Assembly: GCA_900129675.1 (NCBI GenBank)
Contig: FSRD01000001.1
Coordinates: 7,553,501-7,617,500, forward strand
Origin: Bradyrhizobium erythrophlei
GTDB taxonomy: Bacteria; Pseudomonadota; Alphaproteobacteria; Rhizobiales; Xanthobacteraceae
DNA: 64,000 nucleotides
Direction: 5' to 3'
A program made the position numbers and the translations under genes. Shown here one piece after another: positions 42,856 through 51,681 of the stretch (positions are counted from its first letter, which is position 1; each line of letters begins with the position of its first letter). The notes below the pieces were generated by a model. That model did not search any database. It was not told where the DNA came from and worked only from the letters and a program-made list of their open reading frames with translations.

Positions 42856-45075
42856 ATGACCATTTTGCGAGAGATCGTTACGAAGAGCGAATGGATTATT
42901 GCGGTCCTGGCGCTTTACGTGGTCGCCTGGACGCGCTTCAACTCGCCACCAACTAATCGTTCCGGTACGACCTTCGTGCTGTTCTTCTTCGGCGTGATAT
43001 TTTATTACGCCTTGATCGTGGCGCTCTGGCTTCTGGTCATGATCGGGCTTGTCCAGGGTAGCATCGGCTTCGACTGGATTCTCAAAGCACTGACAACGGT
43101 GAATCCCGAGGTGCAAATCGAACTTGCTCAATACGCTCCGATCGTGGCAGCGCTCGTCATCGTCGTTGCTTCGCAATTCCGGCAGGTGTCGCGGATCGAT
43201 TTGGCGGCGCGGACATTCTGTTTCAAGCTCGCGGCGATTCCGCGCGAAGCCGATCGGCTCACAGTCGAACTCGCGCAAGGCGCTGATTTTGAACCGACGG
43301 AGAAGCTTCGAAGGCAAGTCACCAAAATCGTTTCCGAGAATATGAGCCCGCAGGCGCTGAACTTCAGCAGGGATGGCACGCTTTCCGCCCGCTTCACGAG
43401 GGCGGTCGCGTTGTACAGCCTGTTCGTTGGGCCCAGGAATAACGGTACGGCACTTGAGTTTGCTGGGAACGGATGTAGCCGATCCGCCTACGCCAGGATC
43501 ATGCAACACGGTGAAGCGGTGGCTGCTCGCGCAGATGCCCGTTATGAAGAACTGATGCACACGGGCCTTGCCTTTTTCACGTCTTCGCAACCCACCCGGG
43601 AATTGAAAGAAGCGCTGAATTGCAATATTACGGAAGTTTCAAATCTCACTTGCAGCCTCGTTGCGCGTTACGTGCTTTTTTGCGAAAGGACCCGCAACGG
43701 GCGGCTCCAGCGTCTCGCGGGTATGGGTTTCGATGCCCGCCCAACACCGACGTTCGGACCGGACCAGTGGGCGACGACGATTCTCCTGGTCACCCTCCTG
43801 AGCGTCGCCATGATGGTGCTCACGCCAGGGACGCGTCCGATCGCAGCAGGCGAAGTCCTAACCATTGCGATCACCTTCGGCGTCTCGATCGGATTCGCAG
43901 TCTTGGGCGCAATCGTGGTCGCACAACGTTTCATTGAACGCTACGAGGGAGACAGGCCGGCATTTCCGCCAATCGCCGAGTTGATACTCGCGGCCCTCAT
44001 CGTTGTGGGACTGTCGATCGCCCTGCGGCTCGGTATTCTGCTCGTGCCCGCCTTGATCCAAGGCCAGGGATTTCAGGACGTCCTCAATCAGTTTGTTGAA
44101 CGGTTGCCCGGAACTATCACTCCCTTCACTTGCACGATCTCCCTCGGGCTTCTGTGTTCCTATCTTGGATCCGTGGACTGGAGATGGTACCGCGTGTTGG
44201 GCGTTGGAGCGCTCGGGAACGGGCTCACACTCATGGGCGCGGGGTGGGTAGTCGGATCCCTCCTCGGCGACACTGTGCTGGCTCAGTTCTACCTGCATCC
44301 CGAAAACGCGGTTCGGACCATCGCGCTGAACACAGGGTTAACCGGCTTCATGGTCGGTGCCCTGGTTCTAGCAATGTTCAATAAGTCCGAGCGCGTACGC
44401 AAGGATATCGCCGAGCGTGCAGCCGAGATCCCGCACACAGATATTCCCTTCCACTACGCGCCCTCGCTTGCTGAGGACCTCGAAGTTCCATTGCCGCCCA
44501 GATCTGAGGCCGCCCATGATCTCGGCTGCTACACTCGCGCAAGCGTCGAAGCATTGGAGGGACGTTATGTATGCTTCCGGCCGGCCTTCTCGTCCGCCGA
44601 CGTTATTAATGCTTACCTTATGTCCGTTCATTGGGACGAAACCGCATGCTGCCTCATGTTCGAGGAACGAGAACGTGTCGATGCCGGACACACGCAAAAG
44701 GGTCGAGTCTACATCCCGGACGGGCGCCCATTCATGAGCTTCGTTACAGTCGAAAAGGGGGCGATCCGCCTGATCATGGTATCCCGCCCCGAAAGCAACG
44801 AGTCTGCACGCGGTTTGATCATAACGTTGTCGAATCCGGGCGGCGCACATTTTACACCGGCGAGCGCTCCGATCGTACTCAGACGTGCGGTCGACCAAAC
44901 GCCTCAACTTGGTTTCATTCGGCCCGGCGCGCCCGACTACGAAGCTTACCGCCGAGAACTCGAGATGGTGACGCCCGCTTTCGGCTTCTTCGCGGCAGCT
45001 CCGCAGCCAATTTCGGACACCGAGTCCCCGCCCCTTGGACCGCCGCAGGACGTTCGCCTGACCGTCGTAAGGTGA
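42856..45075 (+). CDS. Large membrane protein of unknown function
   Basis: 739 residues. Two membrane helices near the N-terminus (about 12-28 and 37-62) and one at 95-112, then a soluble stretch of about 190 residues (113-300, with FCERTRNGRLQRLAG), then a block of about six to seven helices (300-510), then a soluble C-terminal domain of about 220 residues (DVINAYLMSVHWDETACCLM..., KGRVYIPDGRPFMSFVTVEK). No motif I recognise. The last domain has a beta-rich look. The ATG at 42856 follows a weak ribosome site. It stands alone, with a strong terminator 80 bases downstream. Confidence 0.75.
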   Translation: MTILREIVTKSEWIIAVLALYVVAWTRFNSPPTNRSGTTFVLFFFGVIFYYALIVALWLLVMIGLVQGSIGFDWILKALTTVNPEVQIELAQYAPIVAALVIVVASQFRQVSRIDLAARTFCFKLAAIPREADRLTVELAQGADFEPTEKLRRQVTKIVSENMSPQALNFSRDGTLSARFTRAVALYSLFVGPRNNGTALEFAGNGCSRSAYARIMQHGEAVAARADARYEELMHTGLAFFTSSQPTRELKEALNCNITEVSNLTCSLVARYVLFCERTRNGRLQRLAGMGFDARPTPTFGPDQWATTILLVTLLSVAMMVLTPGTRPIAAGEVLTIAITFGVSIGFAVLGAIVVAQRFIERYEGDRPAFPPIAELILAALIVVGLSIALRLGILLVPALIQGQGFQDVLNQFVERLPGTITPFTCTISLGLLCSYLGSVDWRWYRVLGVGALGNGLTLMGAGWVVGSLLGDTVLAQFYLHPENAVRTIALNTGLTGFMVGALVLAMFNKSERVRKDIAERAAEIPHTDIPFHYAPSLAEDLEVPLPPRSEAAHDLGCYTRASVEALEGRYVCFRPAFSSADVINAYLMSVHWDETACCLMFEERERVDAGHTQKGRVYIPDGRPFMSFVTVEKGAIRLIMVSRPESNESARGLIITLSNPGGAHFTPASAPIVLRRAVDQTPQLGFIRPGAPDYEAYRRELEMVTPAFGFFAAAPQPISDTESPPLGPPQDVRLTVVR

Positions 45076-45155
45076 CGGTCGTTTGTGGCCATCGGCCGCT
45101 GGGATCAGCTATTCGATCCTCTCGGCTGTGGTGGCCAAAAGAGCCGAGAATGTCA

Positions 45156-45181
45156 GGGCGTCGGCTCGACGCCCTCTTTTT
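45156..45181 (+). terminator. Rho-independent terminator
   Basis: Perfect eight-base stem GGGCGTCG / CGACGCCC with a three-base GCT loop, followed by TCTTTTT. It ends the transcript of the large membrane protein gene and lies just before the next IS110 element. Confidence 0.85.
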
Positions 45182-45285
45182 AAGTTTGCGGGCGTTCCAG
45201 TCCGGTTGTGTGCAGATGCTATGGGGCGAGCGGCGAGGACATGGCACCATGGGCGCTGTTCAACGGCTACCGACGGAGCTCCCCC

Positions 45286-46464
45286 ATGTCGCAACATTTT
45301 CGTTTTGACGCAAGCAGGTCGCTCACCGCTCTCGAGCAAGATAGCACAATCATCGCCGTGATAGAGATGAGCCAAACGAAGTGGCTGGTTGCGGCGCTCG
45401 TTCCGGGTGTCGAACGCCAACCTCTTAAGAAGTTCGATGCGCACGAGGAAACGCTGCTGAAGCTCTTGCATCGTTGGCGCCACGAAGCCGGCCAGGCTGG
45501 GCGCAACATCAAGCGTATCGTCGTTGCCTTTGAGGCTGGGCGCGACGGGTTCTGGCTCGCGCGCTGACTGCGGGCGCGCGATATCGAGGTTTACGTCATC
45601 CATCCGACCAGCATCGCCGTGTCGCGCGAACACCGGCGCGCGAAGACCGATCGTCTCGATACGGAACTTCTGATGCGCGTCTTTCTCGGCTGGCTGCGCG
45701 GCGAGAGGCGGCATTGCAGCATGGCTGCGATCCCGACGATCGAGGAGGAGGACGCGAGGCGGCCGAACCGCGAGCGCCAGAATCTGGTCACTGAGCAAAC
45801 GCGGATTATCAACCAGACGAAGGCGATATTTACCCGCTTCGGCATTCGCTCTTTACGGCCGACCATGCGCAAGGTTGCGGAAAACCTCGAAGATCTACGC
45901 ACGGCGGAAGGCACGCCGTTGCCACAGAACACGCTTGCAGAACTACGCCGCCATCTCGCGCGGCTACGCGTCGTACGCGGCCAGATCCGCGCGGTCGAAC
46001 AGGAACGCCTGCGCAAGCTCGCGGTGGCTCCTGCTGCGGAGAAGAAAGGCCCGCACGCGATGGTTCGCCTGATTGCCCGCGTCCTTGGCGTTGGTGTCGA
46101 AACGGCGGACATGCTGGTCAACGAGATCTTCTCGCGCCATTGGCGCGATCGCAAGGCCGTCGCCCGCTACGCCGGCCTTACCGGCTCGCCCGGCGAGAGC
46201 GGTAGCCGTCGACGCGAACGGGGTCTTGCGCGCGCCGGCAATGTCCGCGTCCGCAGCGGCATGATCCAGCTGGCTTGGCGTTTTGTCAGGTTCCAAAAGA
46301 ACAGCGCCCTGGCCCAATGGTTCGCGGCGCGAACTGCCGACGGACGCGCCAGCACACGCAAGACGATGATCGTGGCGCTGGCGCGTAAGCTGCTCATCGC
46401 CCTCTGGCGTCTCGTTACGAAGGGCGAGGTTCCGCAGGGCGTCGTATTGCGGCCGGCGTCATGA
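45286..46464 (+). pseudogene. IS110 family transposase with an in-frame stop
   Basis: The frame is continuous from the ATG at 45286 to the stop at 46464 except for one TGA at 45565-45567. Before it comes FEAGRDGFWLAR and after it LRARDIEVYVIHPTSIAVSR, so the lost codon is most likely TGG (Trp). The IS110 domains are otherwise complete (AKTDRLDTELL, GVGVETADMLVNEI, YAGLTGSPGES). It would give a 93-aa fragment unless the stop is read through. Confidence 0.85.
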
Positions 46465-46523
46465 GTGACAGCATGGAAGGAGAGCAACGACAGGACAAAC
46501 TGGCTTGGCAGCCCCTGCTAGTC

Positions 46524-47960
46524 TTACTGCGTCACAAAAGAAGACGCTTCGTCTGTTTGATCGGGCGAATGCAACAGGGACAGCGTGAGAGGTTCCGGAC
46601 GATGGCAACGATCAGTCTTCGCCGCATCGTGGCAATCGAGTTCGGGATGTGACGTTCGGGTCGCAGCAGCGGAGCCTCTGGGTCGGTAACCGTTGGAAAT
46701 CGCAAGTCTCTTGAACGGCCTGGTGGAACGAGATCCCGAGGGGGGAATCGTCTCCCTCTCGGAGACCAGGAATCCGTAGGCTGCGATGCACAGCGTAGCG
46801 TGGTGGTGGAAGCCACGCCAACCTCGCCCTTCGAAATGCCCGAGCCCGACCTCTTGTTTGAGATCCTGATAATCGCGCTCGATGCGCCAGCGCAGCTTGG
46901 TTAGATCGACTAGCCTTCCAAAAGTGGTCGTTTCCGGCAACGTTGAAAGCCAGTATTTGGTCGGCTCGTCCTCACCTTCTGGCCATTCGATCAAAAGCCA
47001 TTCTTCCGGTCGGCTTTCGGTGAGTTGGTAATCTCGATGCGCGACGCAAACGCGCGCGCGAGCGAAGCGCGATGATAGCCGCTCGGCCGCACCCTCTCGC
47101 CACTTGATCGTGCGCCAGACCCGCTTAGGAAGGCAAAGAGCAAGCTCCTTGACCGAAATCGGTTGATGCTTGTGGTCGCGGCGCAGCAGCTTTGGTGGTC
47201 GCCCTTTGCCCGACCATTTTTTCGGCGGTAGCGGCGCCGTGTCGGATGTCCACACCGTGGTGTTTGGCAAGATACCGGCCACATAGGTCAACGCCAACGC
47301 GCTGATGCTGGTCCGCAGGTCCGTGTTGCAGCCATATCCGGCATCCATCAGCACCACGCCGCGAGGAAGCCCGGCTCTGCAGGCTGCTTCGATCTGCTCA
47401 AGCGCGATCTCTGGCTTGGTCTTAAAGCTGATCTCCTTGGGCACGCCCGCTTTGCGCCGACGTTTCTTATCTGCCGCCCATTCCTGCGGCAGATAGAGAC
47501 GATACATTGCCGGCAGACTGGCGTGGTGATTGGCAAGCGACAGGGACACCGCGACTTGGCAGTTATCCTGCTTGCCGAGCTGCCCGCAATATTGACGCGC
47601 CACACCGACCGAGTGCGCTCCCTTCTTGGGAAAACCGGTGTCATCGATGATCCACGCTTCGATCGGTCCATGGCGCTCTATCGCCGGCAGTACCATCTCA
47701 CCCACTTTGGCCAAAACACCCTCGTCAGACCAAGGCGATTGGCCGACGAAGTGAAGCAGCGACTGATGCTGCGCCGCCGTCCGATCAGGTGCCGTTACCG
47801 CGGCCATAGGCTCAACGCTTTTACGCTCCCCCGGCATGATTAAGCCGATGCAATAATCAAACAACGGCCGGGCCCGGTCCGCATGTCCGATCACACTCAC
47901 AAGTTTCTCGACAAAAGCCGAAAATCGCGATTCACTGCCGTCTGATCTCCGGAGATCCAT
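46524..47960 (-). CDS. IS701 family transposase
   Basis: 478 residues, intact. DDE motifs: IEAWIIDDTGFPKKGAHSVG (first Asp), VVLMDAGYGCNTDLR (second Asp) and LRWRIERDYQDLKQEVGLG (YREK-like Glu). The element seems to run from about 46522 to 48058: the ends are imperfect inverted repeats (TACTGCGTCACAAAAG on the left, TACTGAGTCAGAAAAG read inward from the right), and the stop codon lies inside the left repeat. It is followed almost directly by IS1182 copy 1. Confidence 0.9.
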   Translation of the reverse strand: MDLRRSDGSESRFSAFVEKLVSVIGHADRARPLFDYCIGLIMPGERKSVEPMAAVTAPDRTAAQHQSLLHFVGQSPWSDEGVLAKVGEMVLPAIERHGPIEAWIIDDTGFPKKGAHSVGVARQYCGQLGKQDNCQVAVSLSLANHHASLPAMYRLYLPQEWAADKKRRRKAGVPKEISFKTKPEIALEQIEAACRAGLPRGVVLMDAGYGCNTDLRTSISALALTYVAGILPNTTVWTSDTAPLPPKKWSGKGRPPKLLRRDHKHQPISVKELALCLPKRVWRTIKWREGAAERLSSRFARARVCVAHRDYQLTESRPEEWLLIEWPEGEDEPTKYWLSTLPETTTFGRLVDLTKLRWRIERDYQDLKQEVGLGHFEGRGWRGFHHHATLCIAAYGFLVSERETIPPSGSRSTRPFKRLAISNGYRPRGSAAATRTSHPELDCHDAAKTDRCHRPEPLTLSLLHSPDQTDEASSFVTQ

Positions 47961-48061
47961 ATCAGCCCCCGTTACCGATGCCTGAATCTCAACCGGTAAC
48001 TGATTCTCACAGGACCTCGCCCGCGACCTTTTGAATCAGACACTTTTCTGACTCAGTAGTA

Positions 48062-49519
48062 CTAGGAGCCTGTCCGAATAGTGGCTGTTCAATTCTGAGC
48101 GAGTCTGATTCAACCTTGGGCGATGAGCAAGTATTTTCGCCCCTGGAATATCGATCAGACGCTGCTTCTGCCGCCGAATGTGCAGGACTTCGTGCCGAAA
48201 GGCCATGTCTCGCGGTTTATCGTTGAACTGGTGCGGGAGAGCCTCGATCTCAAGGAGATCACGGGCAGCTATGTGAGCGGGCTCGGGCAGCCGCCGTTCG
48301 ACCCGCGCATGGTGGCGCCTGTGCTGCACGGCTATGCGAGTGGGCTGTATTCATCGCGGCGGATCGCGAAGGCCTGCCGCGAACGGAATGATTTTGTAAT
48401 GATTGTCGCGCTCGATCCGCCGGATTTTCGCACGATCAGCGACTTCCGCAAGCGGCATTTGAAGGCGCTCGGCGCACTGTTCCTGCAGGTTCTGAAGTTG
48501 TGCGAGACGGCAGGGCTGGTCAAACTCGGCCATGTCGCGCTTGATGGCACGAAGATCAAAGCGAACGCGTCGAAACATAAAGCGATGAGTTATGAGCGCA
48601 TGAAGAAACGCGAGGCGGAATTGAAAGCCGAGGTCGCTCGCATGCTGGCGGCCGCTGAGGCGGCGGATGCTCAGGAGGACGAGACTTTCGGCAAAGACAA
48701 ACGCGGCGACGAGCTGCCGGATTGGGCTGGCGACAAGGAGAAGCGGCTGGCGAAGATCCAGCAGGCGATGGCGGCGCTGGAGGCCGACGCCAGGCTGGCC
48801 GCGGAGGAAGAGCGTCGCATCGAGGCCGAAAAGGAACAGCAGCGCCAAGCCGAAGGCCGCAAGAAGCCGGGCAAACCGGCGGCGCCGGCGTCGGACCAGC
48901 CTGATCCCAAGTCGCAACGCAACTTCACCGATCCGGAAAGCCGCATCATGAAGTCGAAGGATGGCTTCGTTCAGGCCTATAATGCACAGGCCGCCGTCGA
49001 CGCAGGCGCCCAGATCATTGTCGCGCACGAACTGACGCAGTGCGGCAACGATCAGGGCCAGCTGGTGCCCCTGATCGAGGCCATCGAGAACAATCTTGGC
49101 CGCACGCCGGAGCAGGCCTCAGCGGACTCCGGCTACTGCAGCGAATCCAATCTCGAAGCGCTCGAAGCACATCGCGTTGACGGCTATGTCGCGCCTGGAC
49201 GCGCCAAGCACCCGACAGCCGCGAACGGAAAAATCGGCGGACCGCTGACCCAACGGATGCGAAAGAAGATCGACGATGGCGGCTTCGAAACGCCCTACCG
49301 ATTGAGAAAGCAGGTGGTCGAACCGGTCTTCGGACAGATCAAACAGGCACGCGGCTTCCGCCAGTTCCTGCTGCGGGGCGTCGAAAAAGTGCGTGCCGAG
49401 TGGGCCATGATCTGCACCGCCCACAACCTCCTGAAGCTGTTCACCCTCGCAAAGGCTGCCTGAGCCGGCTAACATGCCAATAAATGCCCGTCGCAGCACC
49501 TATCTGGACGGACTCCTAG
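48062..49519 (+). mobile_element. IS1182 family element, copy 1
   Basis: Bounded by CTAG on both sides (48062-48065 and 49516-49519), consistent with a four-base palindromic target. The left end reads GAGCCTGTCCGAATAG and the right end GAGTCCGTCCAGATAG inward. It is nearly identical to copy 2 at 53806-55265, in inverted orientation. The left half of the pair bracketing the IlvD-like gene. Confidence 0.9.
48123..49463 (+). CDS. IS1182 family transposase (copy 1)
   Basis: 446 residues. IS1182/IS1380-type DDE protein: VPKGHVSRFIVELV start, HVALDGTKIKANASKHK (first Asp), ASADSGYCSESNLEAL (second Asp), KQVVEPVFGQIKQARGFRQF (Glu). Compared with copy 2 it is one residue shorter: the conserved RMMVALLLHGYASG here reads RMVAPVLHGYASG. 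This small change lies in a conserved helix and may weaken the enzyme. The coiled-coil insert (AEEERRIEAEKEQQRQAEGR) is present in both. Confidence 0.9.
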   Translation: MSKYFRPWNIDQTLLLPPNVQDFVPKGHVSRFIVELVRESLDLKEITGSYVSGLGQPPFDPRMVAPVLHGYASGLYSSRRIAKACRERNDFVMIVALDPPDFRTISDFRKRHLKALGALFLQVLKLCETAGLVKLGHVALDGTKIKANASKHKAMSYERMKKREAELKAEVARMLAAAEAADAQEDETFGKDKRGDELPDWAGDKEKRLAKIQQAMAALEADARLAAEEERRIEAEKEQQRQAEGRKKPGKPAAPASDQPDPKSQRNFTDPESRIMKSKDGFVQAYNAQAAVDAGAQIIVAHELTQCGNDQGQLVPLIEAIENNLGRTPEQASADSGYCSESNLEALEAHRVDGYVAPGRAKHPTAANGKIGGPLTQRMRKKIDDGGFETPYRLRKQVVEPVFGQIKQARGFRQFLLRGVEKVRAEWAMICTAHNLLKLFTLAKAA

Positions 49520-49669
49520 GATTATCTCGATTTGCCAATGGCTTATGGAGTTCGCGGATTTGTCCCACTTCCCCCGCCAGCCCAACTTCCTCTCATGTCA
49601 TTGATTCAATTGATTTTTTTATGATTTTTTCGGATGTTTTCCGGCGCTGTAGCCAGGAAAGTATCCCGA

Positions 49670-50071
49670 ATGAAGCAACCTTCTTTCTTAACCCGTCGGG
49701 GACTACATTTCTGGTTTCAATGCCGCGTGCCGCTCAGGCTGCGGACGACGTTCGGCCCCTCGCCGCTGCGTCTCCGGCTTCCCGCGGACAACCCCCGCGA
49801 CGCCGTCCTCTACGCACGATCGCTCGCGACAATCACGGACATCCGTTTTCGCATGCATGACGAAGGTTCGATCGACGACCAGCACGCTCGGGAAACGCTC
49901 CTCGACCAGTACCGCGAGGGCATAGCCATCCTGTCCGAATCCCTCAACATGTCGGAGGACATCCGGGCGCTGGAATCGAAAAAACACCGTCAGATTCTGG
50001 AACTGGCCGAGCGAAAGTGGTTGCACGAAACCCTCGATCGACAAAAACAAAGCCGCGCCCAACTCGCGCGT
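49670..50071 (+). pseudogene. Integrase-like N-terminal fragment
   Basis: From the ATG at 49670 (AGGAAAG upstream): FLTRRGLHFWFQCRVPLRLR, then RLPADNPRDAVLYARSLATI. This matches the start of phage-type integrases that carry an N-terminal DUF6538-like domain before the core-binding domain. The integrase character fades after about 130 residues and the catalytic domain is missing. The frame stays open to 50251 only as antisense of transposon debris. Confidence 0.55.
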
Positions 50072-50137
50072 CTGGGACCGCCGCTCGATCGTCTTCTCAA
50101 GCGCGTTCACGATCTCGGTACGGCGAAACAGCCAGCG

Positions 50138-50215
50138 CAGTTCGCCGTGGATGCGTGGCGCGCCCCAGAGCGGATTTTCGACGCTCATCCGCCGGATCAA
50201 GGTGTTAATCGGCAT
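50138..50215 (-). pseudogene. Fragment of an rve-type transposase
   Basis: Minus strand: INTLIRRMSVENPLWGAPRI then HGEL. This 26-residue piece matches the transposase at 61738-62469 (LIRRMSVENQLWGAPRIHGE). It is fused in frame to the reverse-transcriptase fragment by chance. Confidence 0.7.
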
Positions 50216-50290
50216 GGGGTCCCGACGCCGATCGGCGGGCCGAGCTATTGATCTACCAAGCGATTGAGGGGGCAATCTTGGACGCTTATT

Positions 50291-51070
50291 TACAATCAGG
50301 CGGGTCTTGTCCGGATTGAGCGACAGCGAGAACTCCTCGAACCGCTTGCGCATATCGTCCCAGAAGCGCCGGGCGTCCGCCTCGTGCTCGAAGCCGACGA
50401 CAATGTCATCAGCATAACGCATGAGGATCATATCGCCCGTGGCCTCATGCCGTAGCCAGTCTTTGCTGACTGAGTCGAAAAAGGAGGCCACATCTGCGTC
50501 AAAAATGAAGTTCACTCGCCTGCTCGTGATCCCGACGACCAGCGCATCCAGCGCATTGTGCTGACCTCGCTTGGGTCGGAACCCGTAGCTGAACCCGAGG
50601 AAGTCTTCCTCGTAGATGGCGTTCAGCACAGCCGCGGTCGCTCTCTGGACAATCTGTTTTCCATCAGCCTTGGGTATGTACGTCCGGCGTGATGGCAGTG
50701 CCCGGCATGCTCCCCGATGAACCCGCTCGTGCAGATCAGTGAGGTTTCGGTAGGTCGGCCACGTCAGTCCATCCACCCCGGAGGCGGCATCGCGTTTGAG
50801 CGCGAAGAACGCCATCCGCAGGCAGTCGATGCTGATGTGGTGGAGGAGTGCAGTGAACCTCTCCTTCTTCCGTTGCCTTGCGGCTTGCCGTACGCGCTCC
50901 AGCGCCTGTGCCACGCGCTCCCGTCCCTGTGTCCGGTGCGTGCTTTGCTGGCGCGCGTTCCCATTGGCCCCCGCCCTTGGCTCCACCGGCTCCGCTGCGG
51001 TCGGGACCGCTTTGTTCGTCGGCTTCACAGCTACTATGGCAGAGTCTGACTTCTCGCGACCGTGCATCAT
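50291..51070 (-). pseudogene. Group II intron reverse transcriptase fragment
   Basis: About 260 residues: ALKRDAASGVDGLTWPTY, ADGKQIVQRATAAVLNAIYE, FLGFSYGFRPKRGQHNALDA, DADVASFFDSVSKDWL, then directly RYADDIVVGFEHEADARRF. The region between SKDWL and the YADD box (normally ~70 residues including the TPQG motif) is deleted at about 50452, and the maturase domain is missing. Cannot work as a splicing or mobility protein. Confidence 0.8.
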
Positions 51071-51171
51071 CGGCTACGGCTCCTCGCCTTCCCGATGCGG
51101 ACCGACGGCTGTTGCCGAGCGGTCGATCGCGAGATCTCCCGGTTCCCGTGCAAGGAGCGTCTGCACATGCC

Positions 51172-51564
51172 AGGGACCACAAAGGCATTGCCCTGCGTAT
51201 CGAGGGAAACGTCGACAAGGATTCCAAGTTTCAGCTGTGCAAGTCGGTGACGTACCGCGAGAAGCGCCCGCCGCTATACGATGGTGGGCTAAACTACCTG
51301 TCATCGAGCTTGTTCGCCGATCAAGAAACCTCAAAACGAGCGATGATGGACAAGATAATCTACTCGAAGACCCGGCAGTAGGAGCATGAGAGTGAATACA
51401 GGCTAGCCATCCCTCTGGGGCAAGGCGAACAGCCGTACGAGACGCTAAAGTTTCATCCCGAAGAAATCACAGAATTGTACCTTGGGCTCGCGATGGACGA
51501 CGCCGACAAGGCGGATTTGCCTCAAAAAGCGGGCATCGTTAGCTGGGCCTCTTGCGTCCGCTAA
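51172..51564 (+). pseudogene. DUF2971 protein, C-terminal part with a stop
   Basis: Plus strand: RDHKGIALRIEGN, CKSVTYREKRPPLYDGGLNY, then a TAG at 51379-51381, then in the same frame ESEYRLAIPLG, YETLKFHPEEITELYLGLAM. This is the C-terminal half of a DUF2971-family protein (often found in defence or mobile regions). The 5' half was removed by the reverse-transcriptase fragment and one codon is now a stop. Confidence 0.65.
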
Positions 51565-51681
51565 GTGAAAACGGACTATTCAATATCACATCCTGCGCGC
51601 CCTGAATGGCACGCTCGGGGTACTATCTTCTCGGACGAGATGGCCGCGAACCCGGCCCCACCCGCGCTAATCGACAGCTTT

